From Micromonospora echinospora (GTDB lineage: Bacteria > Actinomycetota > Actinomycetes > Mycobacteriales > Micromonosporaceae): a stretch of DNA of 64,000 nucleotides. A model generated the notes under the pieces. It was not told where the DNA came from and searched no databases. It saw only the letters and a program-made list of their open reading frames with translations. Location of the stretch: positions 4,107,001 through 4,171,000 of the forward strand of contig NZ_LT607413.1 of NCBI RefSeq assembly GCF_900091495.1. The letters run 5' to 3'. Below are positions 27,180 through 35,126 of the stretch, one piece after another. Numbering within the stretch: position 1 is the first letter of the stretch; every line of letters begins with the position of its first letter. Made by a program: the position numbers and the translations under genes.

Positions 27180-28504
27180 CCGAGCCGGACGGGGACCGTA
27201 CCCACCCGGACCTGCGTCGCCCCGGCGGGCAGCACCGCCCCGTCCCGCCCGGCCGGTTGCCAGTCGCCGCGCCCGTCGGACCAGCTCAGCGTGGCCCCGG
27301 GCCGCACGACCAGCCACCCCCGGCGGTCCGGGAGCCGGACGACCACCGGCCCCGCCGGATCCACCACCGGGCCCACCACGACCACCGGAGCCGTACCGGG
27401 CTGATGCAGGCGCACCAGCGTACGCACCGGATCGGTGCCCATTCGCAGGTCTCCGGCGACGAGGTCCGCCCCGGCCGAGGTCCGGCCCACCGCGATCCAG
27501 TCCATCCCCAACCAGGGAGGGGACTGCGGTTCGTGTTCACCGAGCGCCTTTGCCAACATCCGGCGACTCTCGGCGATGTCCGGCAGGTCGACCGTCCCCT
27601 TGCGTTCACCGAGCACCAGGTATGCCGGCTCGGCAGCCGGGTGGTCGGCGTCCGCCGGGCGACGCCACCCCAGCCAGCCCTGCTGCGGGGTGGTTTCCTC
27701 GGGGTCGGTCAGGTTCCCGATGCCCAGGTACGCACCGGCGCGCTCCCGGACCGCCACCGTCCAGCGGTTCCGTTGCGGCCCGATGGTGGTGATCAGCGCG
27801 ACCCCGTCGGTGAACCGCACCGGCTGCCAGTACTCGCGGGTCACCTTGTCGGCGGTGTACGTACGGTTCAGCGAGTACTCCACCTCGATTCCCACGTCGA
27901 GCACCACCAGCGTGGACCGTTCCGGGCCGACCAGGAACGCCACGCTCTGCCCGCCGGTGCGGTCACCGGAACCGTAGAAGTCGGCGCCCACCTTCTCCGG
28001 CCGGCCGTCCACCCCGGTGCCGACGAACGTCACCAGCACCACCCGGTCACCCTCCGCCAGCCGCATCCGTTGGGCGACCACCGCCGCCCGCCCGGACATG
28101 GTCGTCCCGGCCCAGGTGACGTGTGCCGGACCGGCGGGCTTCCGGGTCACCCCCAGTCCGCGCAGCGGCGTGTCGTGCCGGGCACGTTCGTGCAGGTCGG
28201 TCACCGTGCGCAGGTAGTCGGCGTGGTCGGCGAGGTCGCCCCGGGTGGGCCCGCCCAGCAGTCGTTCGCCGATGGTCGCCGCAGGCGGCGTCGTCACCGT
28301 GGGCGGCCGGCTCGCGTACCCGGCGACGGAGAGGCCACCGGCCAGGAGCAGGACCGCCAGCGCCCCGGCCAGCGCCCGGTGCCGGCGGACCCGGCGTCGA
28401 CCGGCGCGCCGCGCCCGGTCCAGCAGGTCGGCGGGTGGACGGACCGCCCCGGCGGTCAGGGCCAGGGCCCGCCGTACGACGTCCTGGTCAGGATCGTTCG
28501 TCAT
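27176..28504 (-). CDS. Membrane-anchored protein paired with the sigma factor
   Basis: A 442-residue protein. Residues 1 to about 45 are cytoplasmic and basic ([18 protein letters not shown]), followed by one transmembrane helix (ALAGALAVLLLAGGLSVAGY) and a large extracytoplasmic part of about 370 residues without recognised domain. The start ATG overlaps the stop of the sigma gene by four bases (ATGA), so it is the coupled partner of that sigma factor. The single-span layout fits an anti-sigma-like or signal-sensing protein, but no zinc anti-sigma HxxxCxxC motif is present. Function is unassigned. Confidence 0.72.
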   Translation of the reverse strand: MTNDPDQDVVRRALALTAGAVRPPADLLDRARRAGRRRVRRHRALAGALAVLLLAGGLSVAGYASRPPTVTTPPAATIGERLLGGPTRGDLADHADYLRTVTDLHERARHDTPLRGLGVTRKPAGPAHVTWAGTTMSGRAAVVAQRMRLAEGDRVVLVTFVGTGVDGRPEKVGADFYGSGDRTGGQSVAFLVGPERSTLVVLDVGIEVEYSLNRTYTADKVTREYWQPVRFTDGVALITTIGPQRNRWTVAVRERAGAYLGIGNLTDPEETTPQQGWLGWRRPADADHPAAEPAYLVLGERKGTVDLPDIAESRRMLAKALGEHEPQSPPWLGMDWIAVGRTSAGADLVAGDLRMGTDPVRTLVRLHQPGTAPVVVVGPVVDPAGPVVVRLPDRRGWLVVRPGATLSWSDGRGDWQPAGRDGAVLPAGATQVRVGTVPVRLG

Positions 28505-29040
28505 CGCGTACTCCTGATTGTCTGCGGAGAGAGGGAAAAGCTGTCCGGCACCGCGTTCCGCAACTTGGCCAGCCCACGCGCGGTGTGGCTCTTCACCGCG
28601 CCCACCGAGCAGCGCATGACCTGGGCGGTCTCCGCCTCGGAGAGGTCGTCGAGGTACCGCAGTACGACGGCGGCGCGCTGCCGGGGTGGCAGCGTGCGCA
28701 GCGCGGCGAGCACGAACTGCCGGACGACGACCTCCTCGGCGTGGTCGCCGGCCGCCGGCACCTCCAGGTCGGCCAGCGCCGCCTCCCGGCGTCGCCCGCG
28801 CCACCGCCACCGGTCGATGGCCCGGTTGACCAGGATCCGGCGGGCGTACGCGTCCGGCGCGCCCCGGGCCCGCCGCCATCGGGCGTAGAGCCGCTCCAGC
28901 ACGTCCTGGAGCAGGTCCTCCGCCGCGTGCCGGTCGGTGGTCAGCAGGTACGCCGAGCGCAGCAGCGCCGGTGAGCGGGTCCGGACGAACTCGTCGAACG
29001 AGTCCGTGCCACCCGAGTTGGGATCGTCGAGGTCAGCCAT
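28501..29040 (-). CDS. SigE-family (SigE70-like) ECF sigma factor
   Basis: A 179-residue ECF sigma factor. Region 2 covers FDEFVRTRSPALLRSAYLL, HAAEDLLQDVLERLYARW and DAYARRILVNRAIDRWRW; region 4 covers ALRTLPPRQRAAVVLRYLDDLSEAETAQVM and the helix-turn-helix CSVGAVKSHTARGLAKLR. This matches the large actinobacterial SigE-family subgroup whose regulators are usually membrane proteins encoded next door, as here. I use the ATG at 29040; a GTG directly before it (29043) is possible. It is separated from the upstream DUF4191 gene by a long hairpin. Confidence 0.9.
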   Translation of the reverse strand: MADLDDPNSGGTDSFDEFVRTRSPALLRSAYLLTTDRHAAEDLLQDVLERLYARWRRARGAPDAYARRILVNRAIDRWRWRGRRREAALADLEVPAAGDHAEEVVVRQFVLAALRTLPPRQRAAVVLRYLDDLSEAETAQVMRCSVGAVKSHTARGLAKLRNAVPDSFSLSPQTIRSTR

Positions 29041-29052
29041 CACCGGAAAAGA

Positions 29053-29097
29053 CGACGGCGCCCCGCCGAGGGTTTACCTCGTGGCGGGGCGCCGTCG
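29053..29097 (-). terminator. Hairpin terminator after the DUF4191 gene
   Basis: A perfect 15-bp stem (29053-29067 with 29083-29097), extended inward by GAGG/CCTC, starts 20 bases past the DUF4191 stop and separates it from the sigma factor gene on the same strand. Confidence 0.72.
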
Positions 29098-29117
29098 ATG
29101 GATCGGGCCGAGGGGGC

Positions 29118-29807
29118 TCAACGCCCCCGCGTCTGGCGGAACTGGCCCTTGCTCGGGCGCATGTTCTTCGGGATGGCACCCTTCGGCAGCTGCGGACGGG
29201 CGGTGAGCGCCTTGAGTCGCTTGTCCAGCGCGTTGACGTCCTTGCCGCTGAGGTTGCGGGGCAGCCGCATCAGCGTCATGCGCAGCTTGCGGATCGGCAG
29301 CTCGCCCTCCTCGGTGCCGATCATGTAGTCGTAGAGCGGGGCGGTGCCGATCACCTTGGCCAGCCGGCGCTTCTCCTGGCCGAGCAGGCCGCGCACCCGC
29401 TGCGGGTTGCCCTCGGCGAGCAGGATCACGCCCGGACGGCCGATGACCAGGTGCACCATGTCCATCTGGGTGGTGGAGCTGACCGCCGGGGTGACCCGCC
29501 AGTCACCGCGCATGTTCTCCATGATCGAGGCCGCCGCGCCGGGCTGCCCCTCGGCGGCGTTCATCATCGCCCGGTTGGACCGCAGGTTCAGCACGATCAG
29601 CACGGCGAGCAGGGTGAACAGGATGCCCAGCGGCAGCCAGAGCCAGCCCCAGAGGATCACCGCGACCACGGTCAGCGCGAGCGGGATCAGCACCGCGCCG
29701 GCGACCAGCGGGGCGAACCACTGGTCCTGCTTGGCGGTGAACTTGAACACCATCCCGATCTGCTTCAGCCGCTGGCCGAACGAGACCTTCTCCTGGGGCT
29801 TCGCCAT
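29118..29807 (-). CDS. DUF4191-family membrane protein (Rv2219-like)
   Basis: A 229-residue protein with two adjacent transmembrane helices (about residues 33-75), then a soluble domain with GDWRVTPAVSSTTQMDMVHLVIGRPGVILL, PLYDYMIGTEEGELPIRKL and a basic C-terminal tail. This is the DUF4191 layout known from M. tuberculosis Rv2219, which also sits between lipA and glnA1. Function is unknown. The conserved position next to lipoate and glutamine genes is the only functional hint. Confidence 0.87.
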   Translation of the reverse strand: MAKPQEKVSFGQRLKQIGMVFKFTAKQDQWFAPLVAGAVLIPLALTVVAVILWGWLWLPLGILFTLLAVLIVLNLRSNRAMMNAAEGQPGAAASIMENMRGDWRVTPAVSSTTQMDMVHLVIGRPGVILLAEGNPQRVRGLLGQEKRRLAKVIGTAPLYDYMIGTEEGELPIRKLRMTLMRLPRNLSGKDVNALDKRLKALTARPQLPKGAIPKNMRPSKGQFRQTRGR

Positions 29808-29871
29808 GGCGCAAAGTGTAGTGGTCGCCGTACGGGCCGATCACCACGGCCGGCAGCCCGCCCCGTACGGC

Positions 29872-31359
29872 TCAGTCGACGGCGCGGCGGGGGAGGACCG
29901 GCGCGGCCCGTCCGGTGCCGTGCTGGCCGTTGCCGTGCCCGTCGGTCGCCTTCTCCTCGTGGTATTCCTCCTCGACGTTGACCGCCCAGATGTCGTGTCC
30001 GGCGTCGTCGAGGATGTTCTCCGCGGTGAGCATCGCGGTGAGCATGGAGTGGTCCTGGTTGTTGTAGCGGTGCATGCCGTTGCGTCCGACCGGGTGCACG
30101 TTCGGCACCGCCTCGGCCAGCCAGCGGCGGATGGTGTCGACGGCCTGCTCGTACCCCTCGTCGTAGACCGGGTACGCCTTCGGCATCCGGACCACGTACC
30201 CGGTGCGGACCGCGCCCGGCGTAACCAGACCGAGTCGCTCCAGCTCGGCGGTGCCGAGTGCGACGAGATCCTCGTCGGGCGAGGTCCACAGGTCGTCGCC
30301 CTCGTTGACGAAGTACTCCAGGCCCAGGCAGGTCGTCCCGTCCTGCACCAGGTACGGCGACCAGGAACCGAAGTTCTGGATCCGGCCGACCCGTACCCCC
30401 GGGGTGTGTACGTAGATCCAGTTGTCCGGGAAACCGGCGTCCGCCGGCACCACCAGGGCGACGGTGAGGAAGTCCCGGTGGCGCAGCGCGTCGGCGGCGG
30501 CCCGGACGTGCGCGGGGGCCGGTGGGTCCATCGTCCGGACCAGCTCGGAGATCGGCATGCTGGAGACGACGTGGTCGACCTCGATCCGGCGCTGCCCCTC
30601 CGGGTCGGCGACGGTCACCGCGACCGCGCGTCCGTCGGCCCGGTGCACCGTCCGGGCCCAGGTGTTCAGGGTGACCGTCCCGCCGGCCTTGGCGACCAGC
30701 TCGGCGCAGCGCTCCCACATCATCCCGGGCCCGTACTTCGGGTACTGGAACTCCTCGATCAGGCTCGTGATGTCCTTCTGGTTGCGCTTCGGCAGCAGCG
30801 CGTTGCGCACCGCGCCGGCCAGCGAGAGGTTCCGGATGCGCTGGGCAGCCCAGTCGGCCTGCAACTCGGTGGCCGGCATCCCCCAGACCTTCTCGGTGTA
30901 CGTCTTGAAGAACATCCGGTACAGCCGGGTGCCGAAACGGGCGGAGACCCATCCCTCGAAGTGGCTCTGGTCCTTCGGCGGTCGCACCCGGGTCCAGACG
31001 TACGACCCGACGCAGCGCACCGCCTCGACCACTCCCAGGTTGCCCAGGGCGTTGCCGGCGCGCAGCGGGTAGTCGAAGAGCCGGCCCCGGTAGTGGATCC
31101 GGCTCATCCGGGGCCGGAGCAGGAAGTCGCTCTCCGGCAGGATCTCGTGCCAGAACTCCTCGACCCGGGGCACCTTGGTGAAGAACCGGTGCCCGCCGAT
31201 GTCGAACCGCCAGCCGTCGCGCTCGACGGTGCGGCTGATGCCGCCCACCACGTCGTCGGCCTCGAAGACCTCCACCGGCGCGTTGCGCCGGGTCAGCTCG
31301 TAGGCGGCGGTGAGACCGGCGGGGCCGGCTCCGATGACGACGGTGTGTGGCGTGGCCAT
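29872..31359 (-). CDS. FAD-dependent amine oxidase/UDP-galactopyranose-mutase-like oxidoreductase
   Basis: A 495-residue flavoprotein. The FAD-binding motif [19 protein letters not shown] starts at residue 7, followed by [16 protein letters not shown] and GGHRFFTK; a second nucleotide-contact block is [17 protein letters not shown], and a C-terminal block is [24 protein letters not shown]. The architecture resembles the protoporphyrinogen oxidase / UDP-galactopyranose mutase superfamily, used in sugar-nucleotide or isoprenoid chemistry; the substrate is unknown. The last 25 residues are a His/Gly/Arg-rich tail unlike the rest. It lies downstream of lipA on the same strand, separated by 148 bases. 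Confidence 0.84.
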   Translation of the reverse strand: MATPHTVVIGAGPAGLTAAYELTRRNAPVEVFEADDVVGGISRTVERDGWRFDIGGHRFFTKVPRVEEFWHEILPESDFLLRPRMSRIHYRGRLFDYPLRAGNALGNLGVVEAVRCVGSYVWTRVRPPKDQSHFEGWVSARFGTRLYRMFFKTYTEKVWGMPATELQADWAAQRIRNLSLAGAVRNALLPKRNQKDITSLIEEFQYPKYGPGMMWERCAELVAKAGGTVTLNTWARTVHRADGRAVAVTVADPEGQRRIEVDHVVSSMPISELVRTMDPPAPAHVRAAADALRHRDFLTVALVVPADAGFPDNWIYVHTPGVRVGRIQNFGSWSPYLVQDGTTCLGLEYFVNEGDDLWTSPDEDLVALGTAELERLGLVTPGAVRTGYVVRMPKAYPVYDEGYEQAVDTIRRWLAEAVPNVHPVGRNGMHRYNNQDHSMLTAMLTAENILDDAGHDIWAVNVEEEYHEEKATDGHGNGQHGTGRAAPVLPRRAVD

Positions 31360-31507
31360 GAGATAAATTCATCACCTTCGACGTGCGGCGGCAACCGTCA
31401 AATCGAAGGGTGGGACGGCATGGCCGTGGGCGGGACGCGCGGAATCTAGCACGCCGTCGCGGTGCGTGTCCGTCCCGACACGGTGACGTGGCGGGCCCGG
31501 GGCGGGG

Positions 31508-32494
31508 TCAGCCGACCGGGCTGGCCGCGCGCGCGTCGAGAGCCTGCCGGTAGAGGCGGCCGGCCCGGTACGACGAGCGCACCAGCGGCCCGCTCATCAC
31601 CCCGGCGAACCCGATCTCCTCGGCTTCCGCGCGCAGCTCGACGAACTCCTCCGGCTTGACCCAGCGCTCGACCGGGTGGTGGCGCGGCGTGGGACGGAGG
31701 TACTGCGTGATGGTGATCAGCTCGCAGCCCGCCTCGTGCAGGTCGCGCAGCGCCTGGGAGACCTCGGCGCGCTCCTCGCCCATGCCGAGGATCAGGTTGC
31801 TCTTGGTGACCAGGCCGGCGGCACGCGCCTGCCGGATCACGTCCAGGGAGCGCTCGTAGCGGAACGCCGGGCGGATCCGCTTGAAGATCCGGGGCACCGT
31901 CTCGACGTTGTGCGCGAGCACCTCCGGCCCGGAACCGAAGACCTCGGCGAGCTGGTCGGGCACCGCGTTGAAGTCCGGGATCAGCAGCTCGACGCCGCAG
32001 CCGGCCTGGAGGGCGTGGATCTGCCGGACCGTCTCGGCGTAGAGCCACGCGCCGCCGTCAGGCAGGTCGTCCCGGGCGACGCCGGTGATGGTGGCGTACC
32101 GCAGCCCCATCGTGGCCACCGACTCGGCGACCCGGCGCGGTTCGTCGGCGTCGAACTCGGCCGGCTTGCCGGTGTCGATCTGACAGAAGTCGCAGCGTCG
32201 GGTGCACTGGTCACCGCCGATGAGGAAGGTCGCCTCCCGGTCCTCCCAGCACTCGTAGATGTTGGGGCAGCCGGCCTCCTGGCAGACGGTGTGCAGCCCC
32301 TCCCGGGAGACCAGTCCCCGCAGCGACGTGTACTCCGGCCCCATCTTGGCCTTGACCTTGATCCACGGTGGCTTGCGTTCGATCGGCGTCTCCGCGTTGC
32401 GTGCCTCGATCCGCAGGAGGCGCCGCCCTTCCGGGGCGACGGTGGCGGAGCGCGGAGCCTGGGCGGTGGTCGGCGCGGACTGCTCGATGGTCAC
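31508..32494 (-). CDS. lipA: Lipoyl synthase
   Basis: A 328-residue radical-SAM enzyme that inserts two sulfurs into octanoyl groups on lipoyl domains. Both iron-sulfur clusters are visible: the auxiliary cluster ligands C71, C76 and C82 ([12 protein letters not shown]) and the radical-SAM CxxxCxxC at C97, C101 and C104 (CTRRCDFCQ). The C-terminal RSSYRA supplies the Ser ligand. The GTG start is preceded by TAGGCT and 7 nt, a leaderless pattern. lipB lies 1.9 kb away, with the aspS2 gene and its leader inserted between them; in M. tuberculosis lipB and lipA are adjacent. Confidence 0.97.
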   Translation of the reverse strand: MTIEQSAPTTAQAPRSATVAPEGRRLLRIEARNAETPIERKPPWIKVKAKMGPEYTSLRGLVSREGLHTVCQEAGCPNIYECWEDREATFLIGGDQCTRRCDFCQIDTGKPAEFDADEPRRVAESVATMGLRYATITGVARDDLPDGGAWLYAETVRQIHALQAGCGVELLIPDFNAVPDQLAEVFGSGPEVLAHNVETVPRIFKRIRPAFRYERSLDVIRQARAAGLVTKSNLILGMGEERAEVSQALRDLHEAGCELITITQYLRPTPRHHPVERWVKPEEFVELRAEAEEIGFAGVMSGPLVRSSYRAGRLYRQALDARAASPVG

Positions 32495-32634
32495 GCGACC
32501 GAGCCTACGCCCGCTGGCTCCTGTCGATGCACTTCGGGCGACCGGGGTCACGCTGCCGGACACGTGAGCCCACTCACCCGGCTACTGCCGTAAAACGCCT
32601 GTTCGTGCCGACAGTGTGGCGGTAGCGTGCCCCA

Positions 32635-32913
32635 CGAGCGACGACGGAGCCGAGTAGCGCGCCGACGACGTCAGTGCAGAGAGCCGCCGAAGTGCTGCGA
32701 GGCGGTCTGGCGGCGGCGCGTGAAGACCCTCCCGAGCTGCGGGAAGAACGGCGGCGGGACGACCCGCGCCCAGTAGACCCCGCCCGGCTGGCCCCGGTGA
32801 AAAGGCGACGAACGAGGCTCCCGCCCACAGCGGGGGCGAAGGTGTGGTGGCACCGCGAGGTTCCCGCTCGCCCACACCTCCCTGGGGATCGCGTTGCGAT
32901 TTGTCGAGGAGGT
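32635..32913 (+). promoter_or_regulatory. T-box riboswitch, tRNA-Asp, upstream of aspS2
   Basis: The leader has the T-box elements in order. In stem I, AGTA (32653-32656) and GAA (32722-32724) form the specifier-loop E motif, closed by GCGCGCC (32657-32663) with GGCGCGT (32715-32721). The codon after GAA is GAC (32725-32727), an Asp specifier. AGAGAG is at 32678-32683. The T-box TGGCACCGCG is at 32848-32857; its fourth base C would pair with the G73 discriminator of tRNA-Asp. GGTGTGG (32841-32847) with CCACACC (32872-32878) forms the antisequestrator. ACCTCC (32876-32881) can instead pair with the ribosome binding site GGAGGT (32908-32913) over a small ATCGC/GCGAT hairpin. There is no terminator with a U-run, so control is probably translational. 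A TAGCGT -10 box is at 32623-32628. Confidence 0.85.
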
Positions 32914-32920
32914 AACCAGC

Positions 32921-34207
32921 GTGCAACGCATCCTTTCCGCCGAACTTCCCACCCATGTCGGCACGACCGTCCGGATCGCCGGCTGGACCCACCGCCGCCG
33001 GCTGCTCAAGTCGGTGGCCTTCCTGATCGTCCGCGACGCCACCGGAACGGCCCAGGTGGTGGTCACTGACCCGGCCGCCCGCGCGGCCGTCGAGGCGTTG
33101 ACCGAGGAGACCGTCGTCGAGGTGGTCGGCACGGTCACCGCGAACCCGGCCGCGCCCGCCGGGGTCGAACTGACCGACCCGGCGGTACGCCTGCTCGGGC
33201 CGCCGGCCGTACCGCCGGGGTTCGACCTGTTCCGGCCGACCCTGACCGCGAGCCTGCCGACGCAGCTCGACCACGCGCCGGTGGCGCTGCGTCACCCACG
33301 CCGGTCGGCGGCGCTGCGCGTCTCGGCGGCGGCCGTCGCCGGGTTCCGGGCCGCCCTGGACGCCCGGGGCTTCGTGGAGGTCCACACCCCGAAGATCGTC
33401 GGCTCGTCGACCGAGAGCGGGGCGAACGTCTTCGCCCTGGACTACTTCGGCCGGCCGGCGTACCTGGCCCAGTCGCCCCAGTTCTACAAGCAGCTCCTGG
33501 TCGGCGTCCTGGAACGCGTCTACGAGGTCGGGCCGGTGTTCCGGGCCGAGCCGCACGACACCGCCCGCCACCTGGCGCAGTACACCTCGCTCGACGCCGA
33601 GTTGGGCTTCGTCACCGACCACCGGGACGTCATGGCCGTGCTCCGGGACACCCTCGCCGGGCTCCTCGACACCGTCGCCGACCGGGCCGGGCCGGCGTTG
33701 GCGCTGCTCGACGTGGGCGTCCCGGAGGTGCCGGCGGAGATCCCCGCCGTGCACTTCACCGAGGCGCTGACGATCGCGGGCGCCCCGGCCGACGAGCCGG
33801 ACCTCGCCCCGGCGCACGAGCGGGCCCTGGGGGAGTGGGCCCGATCCGAGCACGGTTCCGACTTCCTCTTCGTCACCGGGTACCCGATGACGAAACGCCC
33901 CTTCTACACCCACCCCGACCCGGCGCGCCCCGGCTACTCCAACGGCTTCGACCTGCTGTTCCGGGGCGTGGAACTGGTCACCGGCGGGCAGCGGCTGCAC
34001 CGGCACGCCGACTACCTGGCGGCGCTGGCCGCCCGGGGCGAGCCGGTCGAGCCGTACGCGGACTACGTCGCGGCGTTCCGGCACGGCATGACCCCGCACG
34101 GCGGCTTCGCCATCGGCCTGGAACGCCTGGTCGCCCGCCTGGTCGGGGCGGCCAACGTCCGTGAGGTCACCGCGTTCCCCCGCGACCTGCACCGCCTCAC
34201 CCCGTGA
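32921..34207 (+). CDS. aspS2: Aspartyl-tRNA synthetase, archaeal/non-bacterial type
   Basis: A 428-residue class IIb synthetase. An N-terminal OB-fold anticodon domain (VRIAGWTHRRRLLKSVAFLIVRD) is followed by the catalytic core: motif 2 region FRAEPHDTARHLAQYTSLDAELGF and motif 3 GFAIGLERLVARL with VREVTAFPRDLHRLTP. The 140-residue GAD insertion of bacterial AspRS is absent, so it belongs to the short archaeal/eukaryotic-like AspRS group. Whether it also charges tRNA-Asn cannot be told. The GTG at 32921 has the GAGGAGGT ribosome binding site that the T-box leader can mask. Most actinomycetes have a bacterial-type AspRS elsewhere, so this is probably a second, inducible enzyme. Confidence 0.9.
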   Translation: MQRILSAELPTHVGTTVRIAGWTHRRRLLKSVAFLIVRDATGTAQVVVTDPAARAAVEALTEETVVEVVGTVTANPAAPAGVELTDPAVRLLGPPAVPPGFDLFRPTLTASLPTQLDHAPVALRHPRRSAALRVSAAAVAGFRAALDARGFVEVHTPKIVGSSTESGANVFALDYFGRPAYLAQSPQFYKQLLVGVLERVYEVGPVFRAEPHDTARHLAQYTSLDAELGFVTDHRDVMAVLRDTLAGLLDTVADRAGPALALLDVGVPEVPAEIPAVHFTEALTIAGAPADEPDLAPAHERALGEWARSEHGSDFLFVTGYPMTKRPFYTHPDPARPGYSNGFDLLFRGVELVTGGQRLHRHADYLAALAARGEPVEPYADYVAAFRHGMTPHGGFAIGLERLVARLVGAANVREVTAFPRDLHRLTP

Positions 34208-34238
34208 GACGGTGAGCGCCGCCCGGGCTGGGGTCGGG

Positions 34239-34297
34239 GTGGTAGCAGGGGACCCTTGTTACCGGATTTTGCCGAGGAAGGGTCCCCTGCAAACACC
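34239..34297. repeat. Dispersed inverted repeat, copy B (aspS2/lipB junction)
   Basis: A perfect 13-bp stem, GCAGGGGACCCTT (34245-34257) with 34278-34290, flanked by GGTGGTA on the left and AAACACC on the right; loop TTACCGGATTTTGCCGAGG-like. It lies in the 140-base gap between two convergent genes. Confidence 0.88.
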
Positions 34298-34347
34298 TGA
34301 GCCGCAGCGCGGCCCGGCAGCAGCGCGCGACGACGGGGGGTGACGGG

Positions 34348-34986
34348 TCAGGCGAGCAGGGTGCCCAGGTGCCGCTCGACCACCGGGAGCGCGTCGGCCA
34401 CGGTGACCGGCCGGCCCAGCTCCGCGCTGAGCGAGGTGACGCCCGCGTCCCGGATGCCGCAGGGCACGATCCGGTCGAAGTGCGTCAGGTCGCAGTCGCA
34501 GTTGATCGAGAAGCCGTGCTGGGTGACGCCCCGGGAGACCCGGAGGCCGATCGCGGCGACCTTGCGGGCCGGGCCCCGGTCGTCGGCCGGCACCCACACC
34601 CCGCTGCGTCCCTCGACCCGGTCGGCGGCCAGTCCCAACTCGGCGCAGACGTCGATCAGGAACTGCTCGGTCCGGCGGACGTAGGCGACCACGTCCACCG
34701 GGTCGGGCAGCCGCACGATCGGGTAGCCGACGAGCTGCCCCGGCCCGTGCCAGGTGATCTTGCCGCCCCGGTCCACGTCGATCACCGGGGTCCCGTCCAT
34801 CGGGCGGTCCCACGGCTCGGTGCGCTTGCCGGCGGTGTAGACGCTCGGGTGCTCCAGCAGCAGCACGGTGTCGGGGCTTTCGCCAGCCACCACCGCCTCG
34901 TGCAGCCGGCGCTGCTCGTCCCAGGCGGCCTGGTAGTCGAGGAGGCCGGCGTGGACCGTGGTCAGGCCGGACGTCGTCGTGGTCAC
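34348..34986 (-). CDS. lipB: Octanoyl-[carrier protein]:protein octanoyltransferase
   Basis: A 212-residue enzyme that moves octanoate from acyl carrier protein onto lipoyl domains, the step before LipA. The catalytic Cys is in [13 protein letters not shown] and the catalytic Lys in [21 protein letters not shown]; other signatures are [15 protein letters not shown] and [17 protein letters not shown]. Length is typical. The GTG start has TACGCT ending 7 nt before it, so the mRNA is probably leaderless. Substrate proteins (SucB) are encoded 5.2 kb downstream on the same strand; GcvH is not in the window. Confidence 0.96.
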   Translation of the reverse strand: MTTTTSGLTTVHAGLLDYQAAWDEQRRLHEAVVAGESPDTVLLLEHPSVYTAGKRTEPWDRPMDGTPVIDVDRGGKITWHGPGQLVGYPIVRLPDPVDVVAYVRRTEQFLIDVCAELGLAADRVEGRSGVWVPADDRGPARKVAAIGLRVSRGVTQHGFSINCDCDLTHFDRIVPCGIRDAGVTSLSAELGRPVTVADALPVVERHLGTLLA

Positions 34987-35014
34987 GCCGTCCAGCGTAG
35001 TACCGGCCGGGCCC

Positions 35015-35086
35015 GTCGACCCCGGTGAGCCGGCTCACCACCGGCCGGACCGGTCGATCCCGGTGAGCCGGCTCACCACCGGCCGG
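35015..35086. repeat. 38-bp tandem duplication carrying a 16-bp palindrome
   Basis: Two units with period 38 (starting at 35015 and 35053) each hold the perfect palindrome GGTGAGCCGGCTCACC, at 35024-35039 and 35062-35077, followed by ACCGGCCGG. They lie between the lipB promoter and the stop of the upstream membrane-protein gene. They may be paired operator sites for lipB or terminators of the upstream gene. Confidence 0.8.
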
Positions 35087-35126
35087 CATCCCGCGCACAC
35101 CGCCGGTCCAGGAACCCGGGCCGGGT

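Noticed and set aside
16926..34207. Link between the S66 peptidase (MccF-like?) and the second AspRS as a microcin C-type resistance pair
   Set aside because: The genes are 15 kb apart, on different strands, and S66 LD-carboxypeptidases are common; no microcin genes are visible.
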